Positions 1 through 8,705 of a stretch of DNA of 64,000 nt are shown piece by piece. The notes under the pieces are model-generated. The model was given only the letters and a program-made list of their open reading frames with translations, did not search any database and had not been told where the DNA came from. Location of the stretch: positions 84,885-148,884 of the forward strand of contig NZ_KE384019.1 in the NCBI RefSeq assembly GCF_000423445.1, written 5' to 3'. Source of the stretch: Acidipropionibacterium thoenii DSM 20276. GTDB taxonomy: Bacteria > Actinomycetota > Actinomycetes > Propionibacteriales > Propionibacteriaceae. Within the stretch, counting starts at the first letter, position 1; each line of letters opens with the position of its first letter. The position numbers were made by a program, and so were the translations under genes.

Positions 1-816
1 CTGTCGGACGCTGGCCCTCGGCAGCATCTCCTGGACCCAGATCACCGGGGCGGTGCGTGATTTCTGTACCTTGGCGAAGGCCTGATGGAACTCGGCTGCG
101 ATCTCCGGGGTGTCGGGGGCGCCTGCCAGCAGCACCAGCTGGACGTCGGGGTCCAGATCGGCGGCGGCGCGCACCAGGTGGATCAGGCCTTTCTGACGGG
201 TGATCCGGCCCACGAAGACCACCGACGGCCTGTTCGGATCCATCCCGATCTGCTCGGGCACATCGGTCTCGGTGACCCGGTGGAACTCCGTCGTGTCCAC
301 CCCGTTGCGGACGACATGGACCTTGTCAGGGTCGAGTTCCGGGTAGGCGGCCAGCACATCGCGGCGCATTCCCGAGCTGACGGCGATGATGGCATCCGCG
401 GCGTCATAGGCGGTCCTCTCGGCCCAGGAGGAGAGCCGGTAGCCGCCGCCGAGCTGCTCGGCCTTCCAGGGCCGGTCGGGCTCCAGGGAGTGGGCGCTGA
501 TGACGTGCGGGATGTCGTGGTAGACGCTGCTCAGCAGACCGGCCAGGTTGGCGTACCAGGTGTGGGAGTGCACCAGGTCGACATTCTCGGGGACGGCGGC
601 CGTCATCGACAGGTCGGCGCCGAACACCCGCAGGGCCGGATTCGCGCCCTCGGGAAAGCTCTCAGGATGGGCGGTGGCCCCCTCGCGCGGCTCTCCCATG
701 CACTGGACGTCGACATCGACGAAGGCACGCAACTGGGGGACCAGCTGAGCGACGTGGACGCCTGCTCCGCCGTAGATCGTCGGTGGGTACTCACGGGTCA
801 GGATGGACACATACAT
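1..816 (-). CDS. glgA: Glycogen synthase, GT5/GT4-like actinobacterial type (partial, 3' end outside window)
   Basis: This gene encodes a cytosolic glycosyltransferase that extends alpha-1,4-glucan from a nucleotide-glucose donor. In some actinobacteria the same family (GlgM) makes maltose-1-phosphate. The minus-strand reading begins MYVSILTREYPPTIYGGAGV, the typical start of actinobacterial GlgA, with the donor-loop segment YGGAGVHV. Later segments include VDLVHSHTWYANL, ISAHSLEPDRPWK and VFVGRITRQKG, the start of the C-terminal Rossmann fold. About 272 codons are visible, and the rest lies left of base 1. I chose the ATG at 816 because homologs start there. An in-frame ATG at 834 (MWDDLV...) is possible, and neither has a strong ribosome site. 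It is divergent from glgC, 118 bp away, so the two probably share a regulatory region. Confidence 0.9.
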   Translation of the reverse strand, partial: MYVSILTREYPPTIYGGAGVHVAQLVPQLRAFVDVDVQCMGEPREGATAHPESFPEGANPALRVFGADLSMTAAVPENVDLVHSHTWYANLAGLLSSVYHDIPHVISAHSLEPDRPWKAEQLGGGYRLSSWAERTAYDAADAIIAVSSGMRRDVLAAYPELDPDKVHVVRNGVDTTEFHRVTETDVPEQIGMDPNRPSVVFVGRITRQKGLIHLVRAAADLDPDVQLVLLAGAPDTPEIAAEFHQAFAKVQKSRTAPVIWVQEMLPRASVRQ

Positions 817-934
817 GACCAGATCGTCCCACATGAGCCCGTCGTGCGTGGGGACTCCGGGCACTTTGTGAACGGTTGCCAACATTTCGCCGTACCCGGT
901 TGTCAACGGCGGCTTCTGGGAATAAGTTCCTCCT

Positions 935-2161
935 ATGGCAATGTCGCGACCGAAGGTGCTCTCTATTGTCCTGGCGGGGGGTGAGGGCAAGCGCCTCATG
1001 CCCCTCACCATGGACCGCGCCAAGCCGGCTGTCCCGTTCGGAGGCACTTATCGGCTGATCGACTTCGTGCTGAGTAACCTCGCGAACTCCGACCTCACCA
1101 GGACCGCGGTGCTGACGCAGTACAAGTCGCACTCCCTGGACCGGCACATCTCCATCGCATGGCGGATGAGCACCATGCTCGGCAACTACGTGACCCCGGT
1201 GCCCGCCCAGCAGCGATTGGGGCCACGCTGGTTCCAGGGCAGCGCCGATGCCATTTTCCAGTCGATGAACCTCATCAATGACGAGGACCCGGACTACGTC
1301 GTGGTCTTCGGCGCCGACAATATCTACCGGATGGACGTCGGTCAGATGCTGGATGCCCACATCGACTCCGGACTGGGCTGCACGGTCGCAGGAATTCGGG
1401 TGCCACGCAAGGACGCTTCTGCATTCGGAATCATTGACGCCGGCGAGGACCACAAGATCAAGGAATTCCTCGAGAAGCCGGCTGATCCGCCCGGTCTGCC
1501 GGACGCCCCCGACGAGTCCTTCGCGTCAATGGGCAACTACATCTTCACCCGGGACTCCCTGGTGCAGGCCATCTACGACGACTCCAATGACCCCGATTCC
1601 CGTCACGACATGGGCGGCGACATCATCCCGAGGTTCGTCAATGCCGGCGATGCGCGGGTCTACGACTTCAAGGACAGTCATGTCCCCGGTGCCACCGAGA
1701 AGGACGCCGACTACTGGCGTGACGTCGGCACCATCGATGCCTACCACGAGGCGCACATGGATCTGGTCTCGGTGGATCCGGAGTTCAATCTGTACAACAC
1801 AGAATGGCCGATCTGGACCAGCCAGGTGCAGGCCCCCGGTGCGAAGTTCGTGATGCGCGGATCCTGTGATGACAGCCTGGTCTCGGCCGGCTGCATCATC
1901 TCGGGCACCGACATCTACCGGACAGTGCTGGGCCCGCGCACCCGCATCGAGAGGTGGGCCCGGGTCGACGAGTCGATCCTGATGAACAACGTCAGCATCG
2001 GATCGAATGCCACCGTCCACCGCGCGATCCTCGACAAGAACGTGGTGGTTCCCGATGGTGCTCAGGTCGGCGTCGACCACGAGCACGACAGGGCCCGCGG
2101 GTTCACCGTATCACCGGCCGGCATCACCGTGGTCGGCAAGGGCGTGACCGTTCCGTACTGA
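935..2161 (+). CDS. glgC: Glucose-1-phosphate adenylyltransferase
   Basis: ADP-glucose pyrophosphorylase makes ADP-glucose from glucose-1-phosphate and ATP, the committed step of bacterial glycogen synthesis. The 408-residue protein has the pyrophosphorylase signature [13 protein letters not shown] near residue 12, with KPAVPFGG and [10 protein letters not shown] following. GSADAIFQ and [10 protein letters not shown] give the nucleotide and metal site. FLEKP marks the sugar-phosphate site, and a left-handed beta-helix C-terminus follows. The length matches the family. A second in-frame ATG lies two codons downstream, so the exact start could be 941. It is divergent from glgA and followed by a GC hairpin. 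Confidence 0.96.
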   Translation: MAMSRPKVLSIVLAGGEGKRLMPLTMDRAKPAVPFGGTYRLIDFVLSNLANSDLTRTAVLTQYKSHSLDRHISIAWRMSTMLGNYVTPVPAQQRLGPRWFQGSADAIFQSMNLINDEDPDYVVVFGADNIYRMDVGQMLDAHIDSGLGCTVAGIRVPRKDASAFGIIDAGEDHKIKEFLEKPADPPGLPDAPDESFASMGNYIFTRDSLVQAIYDDSNDPDSRHDMGGDIIPRFVNAGDARVYDFKDSHVPGATEKDADYWRDVGTIDAYHEAHMDLVSVDPEFNLYNTEWPIWTSQVQAPGAKFVMRGSCDDSLVSAGCIISGTDIYRTVLGPRTRIERWARVDESILMNNVSIGSNATVHRAILDKNVVVPDGAQVGVDHEHDRARGFTVSPAGITVVGKGVTVPY

Positions 2162-2171
2162 TACATCAGGC

Positions 2172-2189
2172 GGGGGAGACGACTCCCCC
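2172..2189 (+). terminator. Hairpin after glgC
   Basis: GGGGGAG and CTCCCCC form a perfect 7-bp stem around an ACGA loop, 10 bases after the glgC stop. There is no T-run, which is usual for this GC-rich group, so the terminator role is inferred from position and stem strength. It lies between the convergent glgC and VKOR genes and could serve both. Confidence 0.45.
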
Positions 2190-2244
2190 TGTACCCCCTC
2201 GTGGCGGCGGCTCCCAGCGTGGTGGGGGGGCCGCCTCGCGGGCC

Positions 2245-2844
2245 TCAGAGCAGGCTGGGGATCAGCTCGATGGCGACCATCGCCAGGATGATGAGGATCA
2301 GCAGTCCGGTGACCCACCAGTCGGTGTTGTAGTCGACGAACTCGCGCACGCCCTTGCTGGTCCTGATCACCCCGTCATGGATGTTGATCCGGGTCAGACC
2401 GGCCCACACCAGGGTGGTGGTGATGGTGATCGTCAGGCACCAGGGGCACAGCGCCTTGATGAAGAAGAAGGACTGGAGGAACAGCCACCAGGCGAACAGC
2501 AGGGCGATGCAGTAGACCCCCTCGACGCACAGCATGTACCAGCGGGGGAACCTCACCCCTGCCAGGGTCGCCACCGAGATCGCCAGCACCACCGACTCGA
2601 ACATGATGCCGAGGAAGGCGTTGGGGAAGCCCAGCACCCGGGCCTGCCAGGTCAGCGCGACCGTCGAGCAGGACAGCACCGAGTTGACGTCGCAGGTGAA
2701 GATCTGGTTGGGGTTCTTCGCCAGCCGCCAGGCCTCGACAGAGAGCACGAAGGAGGCGAACAGTCCTATCATCCCCGAGACGATCATCTCGATCGATGTT
2801 CCGCGGCGCCACTTCTCAGGAGCATCGACTCCGTTGCTGGACAT
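2245..2844 (-). CDS. Vitamin K epoxide reductase (VKOR) family membrane protein
   Basis: Bacterial VKOR proteins reoxidise DsbA-like thiol oxidases with quinone and so support disulfide formation outside the membrane. The 199-residue reading has about five hydrophobic segments. The outer cysteine pair lies in TCDVNSVLSCS and the CxxC redox centre is CPWCLT, close to the quinone site. The ATG at 2844 is preferred over the upstream in-frame start because AGGAG lies 11 bases before it. No thioredoxin domain is fused, unlike some actinobacterial VKORs, so a separate DsbA-like partner would be needed and none is visible nearby. Confidence 0.88.
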   Translation of the reverse strand: MSSNGVDAPEKWRRGTSIEMIVSGMIGLFASFVLSVEAWRLAKNPNQIFTCDVNSVLSCSTVALTWQARVLGFPNAFLGIMFESVVLAISVATLAGVRFPRWYMLCVEGVYCIALLFAWWLFLQSFFFIKALCPWCLTITITTTLVWAGLTRINIHDGVIRTSKGVREFVDYNTDWWVTGLLILIILAMVAIELIPSLL

Positions 2845-2968
2845 CTGTCTGGCTACTCCTTCAGCTGGCTGAGCCCGCGGGTTCACACGCGCCGCGGTTC
2901 ACAGTACCCGGTGACAGGGGGATTCTCCCTGCTAGGTCTGTGCTCAGCCAGTGGTCAGCCCGGCACCC

Positions 2969-3622
2969 TCAGGACTTGACCGCCAGCATCAGTCCCCGCC
3001 CGACCGGCAGGAGGACCGGCAGCAGCTCCTCGGACTCCGAGACGAAGTCCAAGGCCTCACGGATGATGAGGGTGGCGTCCTCCTCATTGTCCGGATCGGC
3101 CACCGCCCGGCCGGCCAGCGCGTCGTTGACGACGACCACCCCGCCGTGCCGCAGCAGCCGCAGCGCCTGGGAGACGTACTCGACATACTCGAGACGGTCC
3201 CCGTTGACCAGGACCAGGTCGTAGGCCCCATCGCGCAGTTTCGGCAGCACGGCCAGCGGAGTCCCGGCGATCAACCTGAACCGGTTGGTGCGGATCCCGG
3301 CGCGCTGGAAGACCCGTCGGGCGGCGTCCTGTCTGTCGGCCTCCACGTCGATGCTGGTGAGCACGCCGTTGCCGGCCATCCCCTCCAGCAGGGACAGTCC
3401 GGTGACACCGGCGTCGGTGCCGATCTCCACGACTGCACGGGCGTCGATCGCCCTGGTCAGGAAGGTGAGGAAGGTCGAGGTGCCGTTGCCGACCGGCGCC
3501 AGACCTGAGTCCAGTGCCGCGTGATGTGCCTCGGTGACCGACTCCGAGGCGGCCACGAAGCCCTCGGCGTACTGCCACGATCTGGCGTCCGGTCCTGCTG
3601 CGGTCCTGCGTGCTTGGCTCAC
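2969..3622 (-). CDS. SAM-dependent O-methyltransferase family 3
   Basis: A 217-residue class I methyltransferase of the catechol/caffeoyl-CoA O-methyltransferase type; the substrate is unknown. The SAM-binding motif is VVEIGTDAGVTGLSLL, followed by LTSIDVEADRQ (acidic residue for ribose), YDLVLVNGD and the C-terminal strands HGGVVVVNDAL and GRGLMLAV. The GTG at 3622 is chosen because a GGGG patch lies just before it and the length then matches mycobacterial Rv1220c-like proteins; an upstream ATG at 3727 would add 35 unlikely residues. It is divergent from dapA. In many actinobacteria this gene sits next to sigE and tatB. Confidence 0.85.
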   Translation of the reverse strand: MSQARRTAAGPDARSWQYAEGFVAASESVTEAHHAALDSGLAPVGNGTSTFLTFLTRAIDARAVVEIGTDAGVTGLSLLEGMAGNGVLTSIDVEADRQDAARRVFQRAGIRTNRFRLIAGTPLAVLPKLRDGAYDLVLVNGDRLEYVEYVSQALRLLRHGGVVVVNDALAGRAVADPDNEEDATLIIREALDFVSESEELLPVLLPVGRGLMLAVKS

Positions 3623-3814
3623 GCGCCCCAGCGTAGTCGTAAGCGGCCCCGTTACGATGGGCGCCGGGACGATGGGGCTCAATACGAGGACCCCATCCCG
3701 CACAGACCCCAGTACGTTAAGACCCAAGTTCGATCGGACCTCGGTCCGATCAGACCCAGGGCAGTCAATCGGCGGACCGATCCAGACGATCCGCCGGCAC
3801 CGAGGAGGCAGGTC

Positions 3815-4696
3815 ATGTCCGATCCCGTCTTTGGCCGTCTTCTGACGGCCATGGTCACACCGATGACAGCAGACGGGGAGGTGGATCTCGACCGGGCCGG
3901 CCAGCTGGCGGCGCGTCTGGTGGATGACCAGGGCAATGACTCGCTGTTGGTCAACGGCACCACCGGAGAATCACCGACCACCTCCGACCAGGAGAAGTCG
4001 GCGCTGGTGCGTACCGTCAAGCACGCAGTCGGGGATCGTGCGCAGGTGGTCGCAGGGGTCGGCACCAATGACACCCGGCACACCGTGGAGCTGGCCCGTC
4101 AGGCCGAGCAGGCCGGCGCCGACGGGTTGCTGGTCGTGACCCCGTACTACTCCAAGCCCTCACAGGCCGGGTTGATCGGCCACTTCACCACGGTCGCCGA
4201 CGCCACCGGGCTTCCGGTGATGCTCTACGACATCCCGGGTCGCACCGGGACCGCCATCTCCCCCGAGACCTTCATGACGCTGTCGGAACATCCCAGGATC
4301 GTCGCTGTCAAGGACGCCAAGGGCAAGGTGGTCGAGTCCGCCCAGGTGATCGCGGCCACAGATCTGGCCTATTACTCAGGCGATGACGCCATCACCCCGG
4401 CACTGCTGGCCGTCGGCGGCGTCGGGGTGATCGGGACCTCCACTCATTTCACCGGACGGCGAATGCGCCAGCTCCTCGACCACTATCTGGCCGGGGAGCT
4501 CGAGGAGGGGATGGCCGTCTACCGACAGATCCTGCCGGTGCTGACCGGGGTCTTCGCAGCCCAGGGGGTCGTGATGGTCAAGGCCGGGCTCGCCCACCAG
4601 GGCTTCCCGGTCGGATCGGTCCGCCCGCCACAGGCCCCGGCGACCCCTGAACAGGCGGAGGCCTTCGGTCGGCTGCTGGACACCGTCGAGCTCTGA
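3815..4696 (+). CDS. dapA: 4-hydroxy-tetrahydrodipicolinate synthase
   Basis: DapA condenses pyruvate with aspartate semialdehyde in the lysine/diaminopimelate pathway in the cytosol. The 293-residue TIM barrel has the N-terminal GRLLTAMVTPM, the substrate motif NGTTGESPT, the catalytic tyrosine in MLYDIPGRTG and the Schiff-base lysine in VAVKDAKG. GAGGAGG at 3802-3808 sits 6 bases before the ATG and decides this start over a longer upstream frame. It stands between the O-methyltransferase and tatB genes, where other actinobacteria often carry sigE. A dihydrodipicolinate-synthase-like aldolase of other specificity cannot be fully excluded, but all DapA hallmarks are present. Confidence 0.92.
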   Translation: MSDPVFGRLLTAMVTPMTADGEVDLDRAGQLAARLVDDQGNDSLLVNGTTGESPTTSDQEKSALVRTVKHAVGDRAQVVAGVGTNDTRHTVELARQAEQAGADGLLVVTPYYSKPSQAGLIGHFTTVADATGLPVMLYDIPGRTGTAISPETFMTLSEHPRIVAVKDAKGKVVESAQVIAATDLAYYSGDDAITPALLAVGGVGVIGTSTHFTGRRMRQLLDHYLAGELEEGMAVYRQILPVLTGVFAAQGVVMVKAGLAHQGFPVGSVRPPQAPATPEQAEAFGRLLDTVEL

Positions 4697-4772
4697 CATC
4701 CGGCGGGCCCCCGAGTATCCACGATGGGCCGGGATGAGGGGGAGTCTGGGCGGACGGGCTAATCTGTGGGGT

Positions 4773-5204
4773 ATGTCCATGCCCAGTCCGACAGAGATCG
4801 CTGTTCTGATCCTCATCGGTGTCGTCATGTTCGGACCGGACAAGATCCCCCAGATAGCGCGCAAGGCCGCCCGCGTCCTGCACTTCCTCAAGGACATCGC
4901 CAACACCACTCGCGACCAGTTGCGGGAGGACCTGGGCCCCAAGTACGCCGACCTGCAGATCACCGATCTCAACCCGCGGACGTTCGTGTCGAAGTACGTC
5001 ATCAACGAGTTCCAGGATGACATCGACGGCATCAAATCCGACATCGAGGGGGTCCGCAATGATCTGGACGCCGGGCTCAATGATCTGAAGTCGGCCACCG
5101 GCGGACAGTCGGACGGATCCGCCTCGGCCCCCGACCAGGCAGCTGAGCCTGCGACGGCGGCCTTCGGGTCGATCCCGGTGCCCTTCGACTCCGAGGCCAC
5201 CTGA
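4773..5204 (+). CDS. tatB: Sec-independent protein translocase TatB-like
   Basis: TatB-family proteins join TatC to recognise twin-arginine signal peptides and export folded proteins. The 143-residue product has one short N-terminal membrane helix (PTEIAVLILIGVVMF), the hinge FGPDKIP, an amphipathic helix (ARKAARVLHFLKDIA) and a long acidic tail, longer than a TatA tail. I chose the ATG at 4773; ATG 4779 is an alternative. TAATCT just upstream may be its -10 box. A Tat signal on the binding protein at 23699 gives a possible client. TatC is not in this window. Confidence 0.85.
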   Translation: MSMPSPTEIAVLILIGVVMFGPDKIPQIARKAARVLHFLKDIANTTRDQLREDLGPKYADLQITDLNPRTFVSKYVINEFQDDIDGIKSDIEGVRNDLDAGLNDLKSATGGQSDGSASAPDQAAEPATAAFGSIPVPFDSEAT

Positions 5205-5252
5205 GACCGGGTCTGCTGCGGGGCGCCCATCCGGTTCGCTTCGGCACAGCCT

Positions 5253-5292
5253 GATCCGACCCCGTCACCCACGATGGTGGCGGGGTCGGATC
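5253..5292. terminator. Bidirectional terminator between tatB and mrp
   Basis: GATCCGACCCCG (5253-5264) pairs perfectly with CGGGGTCGGATC (5281-5292). The stem extends inward with a G-T pair and CACC/GGTG, giving about 17 pairs and a 6-base loop. It sits between convergent genes and is suited to stop both. Confidence 0.75.
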
Positions 5293-5347
5293 GTGATCCC
5301 CATGGCGTGCGGGCCGACAGGCCCTCAGACCCACTGGAGCAGCAGGA

Positions 5348-6508
5348 TCAGTTGGCGACCGGTGTCACTCCCAGATGCATTCCGGCCAGCCCGCGAGGAC
5401 GCGAGTCGAGTCCCTCGGCCAGTCCCACCAGGGCCTGCGCGGCAACCGACTCCGGATGGGAGACGACGATCGGGTCGCCGTCGTCGCCGCCGATCCGCAG
5501 TTGCTCGTCGATCGGCACCTGGGCCAGCAGAGGCACCTCGGTGCCCAGCCGCTTCGACAGCTCGTTGGCGACCATCCGACCGCCGCCCTCACCGAACAGG
5601 TTCACCCGGTGGGAGGTGCCGCAGTGCGGGCACTCGGTCTCCAGCCAGGACATGTTCTCGACCACGCCGATCACCTGCTGCTGCATGATGCCGGCCATCG
5701 TGCCGGCCCGCTCGGCCACCTCGGAGGCAGCCGGCTGGGGTGTGGTGACGACCAGGATGTCGGCATTGGGGAGCTTCTGCCCCAGGCTCATCGCGATGTC
5801 ACCGGTGCCCGGCGGCAGGTCGATCAGCAGGTAGTCCAGATCTCCCCAGTGGACGTCGGCCAACAGCTGGGTGAGAGCCCGGTCCAGGATGGGCCCGCGC
5901 CAGGCGATGACGTCGGAGCGGTTCGGTTTGAGCATGCCCACGCTGATGGTCTTGATGCCCAGGGTCGGCACCGGCAGCAGCAGATCGTCGATCGGGGTGG
6001 GCCGGGCGTCGCCGACGCCGAGCATGTCGGGGACCGAGTGACCGTAGATGTCGGCGTCCAGCAGTCCCACGGTGCGTCCGCGGGCCGCCAGTGCCAGGGC
6101 CAGGTTCACGGTGACCGAGGACTTGCCGACCCCGCCCTTGCCGGAGGCCACCGCGATGACCTTGGTCATGCAGCCTGGCTCGGCGAACGGGATGACCCGC
6201 TCGGGGACGCCGTTGCGCAGGGTGACCTTGAGGGCGTCGCGCTGCTCGTCGGTCATGGTTCCCAGCTCGACGTGGACGCCGGAGACGCCTTCGACGCTCT
6301 GGGCGGCGTTGGTGACGTTCTCACGCAGCTCGGTCTTCAGGGGGCAGCCCGCCACGGTGAGGAGGATCCTGATGAAGACCCGGTTCGACTCGTCCACGGT
6401 GATCTCATCGACCATCTTGAGGTCGGTGATGGGGCGCCTGATCTCCGGGTCAACCACGCCGGCCAAGGCCTCGCGGATGAGCGGAATCAGGGGATTCTCG
6501 GTACTCAT
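5348..6508 (-). CDS. mrp: Mrp/NBP35 family Fe-S cluster carrier ATPase
   Basis: Mrp (ApbC) is a cytosolic P-loop ATPase that carries and inserts iron-sulfur clusters. The 386-residue protein has an N-terminal MIP18/DUF59 domain (about residues 1-100, VDPEIRRPITDL). The deviant Walker A is VASGKGGVGKSSVTVNLA, with DADIYGHSVPDMLG and LLIDLPPGTGD following. The cluster-binding CxxC is ECPHCG near the C-terminus. It is divergent from nothing close by and faces tatB across a strong terminator, as in the mycobacterial Rv1224-Rv1229c order. Its likely clients in this window are the Fe-S enzyme LipA and other cluster proteins, which is inference. Confidence 0.94.
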   Translation of the reverse strand: MSTENPLIPLIREALAGVVDPEIRRPITDLKMVDEITVDESNRVFIRILLTVAGCPLKTELRENVTNAAQSVEGVSGVHVELGTMTDEQRDALKVTLRNGVPERVIPFAEPGCMTKVIAVASGKGGVGKSSVTVNLALALAARGRTVGLLDADIYGHSVPDMLGVGDARPTPIDDLLLPVPTLGIKTISVGMLKPNRSDVIAWRGPILDRALTQLLADVHWGDLDYLLIDLPPGTGDIAMSLGQKLPNADILVVTTPQPAASEVAERAGTMAGIMQQQVIGVVENMSWLETECPHCGTSHRVNLFGEGGGRMVANELSKRLGTEVPLLAQVPIDEQLRIGGDDGDPIVVSHPESVAAQALVGLAEGLDSRPRGLAGMHLGVTPVAN

Positions 6509-6645
6509 ATCTTCTGTTTACATGGCGGTCAAAGTGCTGGGCAAGTCACTGCCACAGGTGTGCAACCGCGCGACCCTGGCAGTGAGCAGGACAACAGTGC
6601 CGACTCGGTTGCCAGGTCCGTGCCGCACACCTGCTCGCAGCGCGG

Positions 6646-7260
6646 TCAGGACTGTCCGGCACCCTCCGCGGTGATCTCCTCGCCGGCCTGTGCCGATTCC
6701 TCCTGGCCGTCGAGATCGGACAGCGCGGCCTTCAGCTCCTCGCGCAACTGGTCACGCAACTCATCGCGCATCTCCGAGCGGATGTAGTCGCGGGTGGCGA
6801 GTTCGCCCATCTGCATCCGGATGGCAGCCACCTCACGGGCCAGGAAGTCCATGTCCGAGCGGCTCTGGGCGGCCACCCTGCGGTCCTCGGCCAGTGACAT
6901 CCGGTCGCGGTCCTCCTGCCGGTTCTGGGCCAGCAGGATCAGCGGGGCAGAGTAGGAGGCCTGGGTGGAGAAGAACAGGTTGAGCAGGATGAACGGGTAG
7001 GGGTCCCAGCGCAGTGTGAAGATCGCCATCAGGTTCCAGATCACCCACACCACGACGATGACCGTCATGTAGACGAGGAATTTCGCGGTGCCCATGAACC
7101 GGGCCACTCCCTCGGCGAACCTGCCGAAGGTCTCCGAGTCCACCTGGACCCGGGGCATCCGGCGTCCGGTGCGTCGCCCGGGAAGGTCCAGACGCAGATC
7201 GTCGCGGGAGTGCCCGCGGTCTCGATCCCGGGTCTCCCTGTCGCGCTCGTGATCAGCCAC
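6646..7260 (-). CDS. DUF1003 family membrane protein
   Basis: A 204-residue protein of unknown function. It has a charged N-terminal tail rich in Arg and Asp, two membrane helices (about residues 60-82 and 90-112) separated by a short loop, then a long coiled-coil-like, charged cytoplasmic tail. LFFSTQASYSAPLILLAQNRQ is the DUF1003 hallmark. Its start overlaps the end of the CBS-domain gene by 8 bases, so the two are cotranscribed and probably translationally coupled. The pair is conserved in actinobacteria (Rv1231c-Rv1232c, from memory), and the partner's MgtE domains suggest a link to magnesium handling; this is inference. Confidence 0.85.
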   Translation of the reverse strand: MADHERDRETRDRDRGHSRDDLRLDLPGRRTGRRMPRVQVDSETFGRFAEGVARFMGTAKFLVYMTVIVVVWVIWNLMAIFTLRWDPYPFILLNLFFSTQASYSAPLILLAQNRQEDRDRMSLAEDRRVAAQSRSDMDFLAREVAAIRMQMGELATRDYIRSEMRDELRDQLREELKAALSDLDGQEESAQAGEEITAEGAGQS

Positions 7261-8524
7261 GGTTCACCGCCCCCGGTGCGCCATCCATCTGGTCACCGCG
7301 CCAGTCGGCCGGCAGTAGATGATCCAGCAGGTCATCGACGGTCACCGCCCCGACCAGCTGGTTCTCGGAGTTGATCACCGGGGCCACCACCAGGTTGTAG
7401 GTGGCGAAGTAGCGGCTGATCGCCCCGACCAAAGTGTCGGTGGCGATCGGCTCCAGGTCGGTGTCCAGCAGTGCCGAGACCATCGTCGAGGGGGGTTCGC
7501 GCAGCAGCCGCTGGAGGTGCACGACACCCAGATACCGGCCCGAAGGGGTGTCCAGAGGAGGCCGACAGACGAACACCATCGAGGCCAGCGCCGGGGTGAT
7601 GTCCTCCCCGCGGATCTTGGCGAGGGCGTCGGCGACCGTGGCGTCGGGAGCCAGGATGACCGGCTCGGGGGTCATCATGGCGCCGGCAGTGAAGTCGTCG
7701 TAGACCAGCAGGCTGCGGACATCCTCGGCGTCCTCGGGGCGCATCCGGGCCAGTAGTCGTTCCGCCAACGGCTCGGGCAGGTCCTGGACCAGGTCGGCGG
7801 CGTCGTCGGGATCCATCTCCTCGAGGATGTCGGCGGCCCGTTCGGGATCCAGGATCGAGATGAGGGAGACCTGCTCGTCCTCGGGCAGCTCCTCGATGGC
7901 GTCGGCCAGCAGGTCGTCGTCGAGGGCCTTGGCGATCTCCGCGCGCCGGGTCGGGGTCATGTCGTGGAGCTCCCGGGCGACATCGGCCGGCTTCATGTCC
8001 TGCATCTCGGCGATCGCCCGCTCGGTGGACTGGCTGCTGGTCATCACCAGGGCCGGTACCTCATTCCAGTCGACGATGGTCGTCGACAGGGCCTTCTTGC
8101 GCAGTGAGGTGAACCGATTGCCCCGGGCGGGCACGACAGCCACCTCGGAGATCTCCCAGTCATGGCTGCGCACCGGTCTCATCGCGACGTCGAAGATGCT
8201 GACCTGGGACCCCTCGCGGCTGAAGGTGCGGTCGAAGAGGTCGTCGACGACCAGGGTCTCGGCCTGGCGCCGGGAGAACACCCTGGTGTCGACGGTGCCG
8301 GAGATCATCACCTGGAGGCCGTCGATGGCGTGAACCCTGGGCATCGGCACGAAGATCTTGCGTCTGGCGAACAGTTCGACGACCAGACCGTGGACCCGGG
8401 GGGCGCGACCCTCGGTGCGCATCTGGATGACGACGTCACGGACCTTGCCGACCTGATCGCCTGCGGCGTCGAGGACGGGAAGGCCCCGCAACCGGGAGAT
8501 GAAGACTGACGACGACCTGCTCAC
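7253..8524 (-). CDS. MgtE-type intracellular domain and CBS-pair protein without a transport domain
   Basis: The 423-residue soluble protein has a PRC-barrel-like N-terminus (about 1-150, with GDQVGKVRDVVI). An MgtE_N helical superhelix follows (about 160-270, repeats such as LDDDLLADAIEELPEDEQ and LDPERAADILEEMDPDDAADLVQ). A CBS pair ends the protein (about 285-405). This is the magnesium-sensing cytoplasmic half of an MgtE channel, but the five-helix pore domain is missing, so it is probably a regulator. It starts with GTG at 8524 and overlaps the downstream DUF1003 gene. The neighbouring magnesium transporter CorA (19525-20709) is a possible functional relation, not shown by the sequence. 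Confidence 0.85.
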   Translation of the reverse strand: MSRSSSVFISRLRGLPVLDAAGDQVGKVRDVVIQMRTEGRAPRVHGLVVELFARRKIFVPMPRVHAIDGLQVMISGTVDTRVFSRRQAETLVVDDLFDRTFSREGSQVSIFDVAMRPVRSHDWEISEVAVVPARGNRFTSLRKKALSTTIVDWNEVPALVMTSSQSTERAIAEMQDMKPADVARELHDMTPTRRAEIAKALDDDLLADAIEELPEDEQVSLISILDPERAADILEEMDPDDAADLVQDLPEPLAERLLARMRPEDAEDVRSLLVYDDFTAGAMMTPEPVILAPDATVADALAKIRGEDITPALASMVFVCRPPLDTPSGRYLGVVHLQRLLREPPSTMVSALLDTDLEPIATDTLVGAISRYFATYNLVVAPVINSENQLVGAVTVDDLLDHLLPADWRGDQMDGAPGAVNRG

Positions 8525-8705
8525 CCGCTCAACCTACTCGCCCGGGCCGGTTGACTGGGCGGGACGGTTCTCCGTGGACGTTGCCGATCGATCCCGTGGA
8601 CGCCACCGGTCGAGGTCGGATCCGGCGTTGAGCAGACCCCGGCGATCTCACGCCTCGGCGCGGATGCAAGGATGCCAGGGACCTGACCGTCGGCGAGGAA
8701 GAGAC

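Noticed and set aside
5375..6787. A 470-codon plus-strand frame opposite mrp
   Set aside because: It is antisense to a clear Mrp protein and shows only Gly/Asp/His/Arg-rich shadow sequence.
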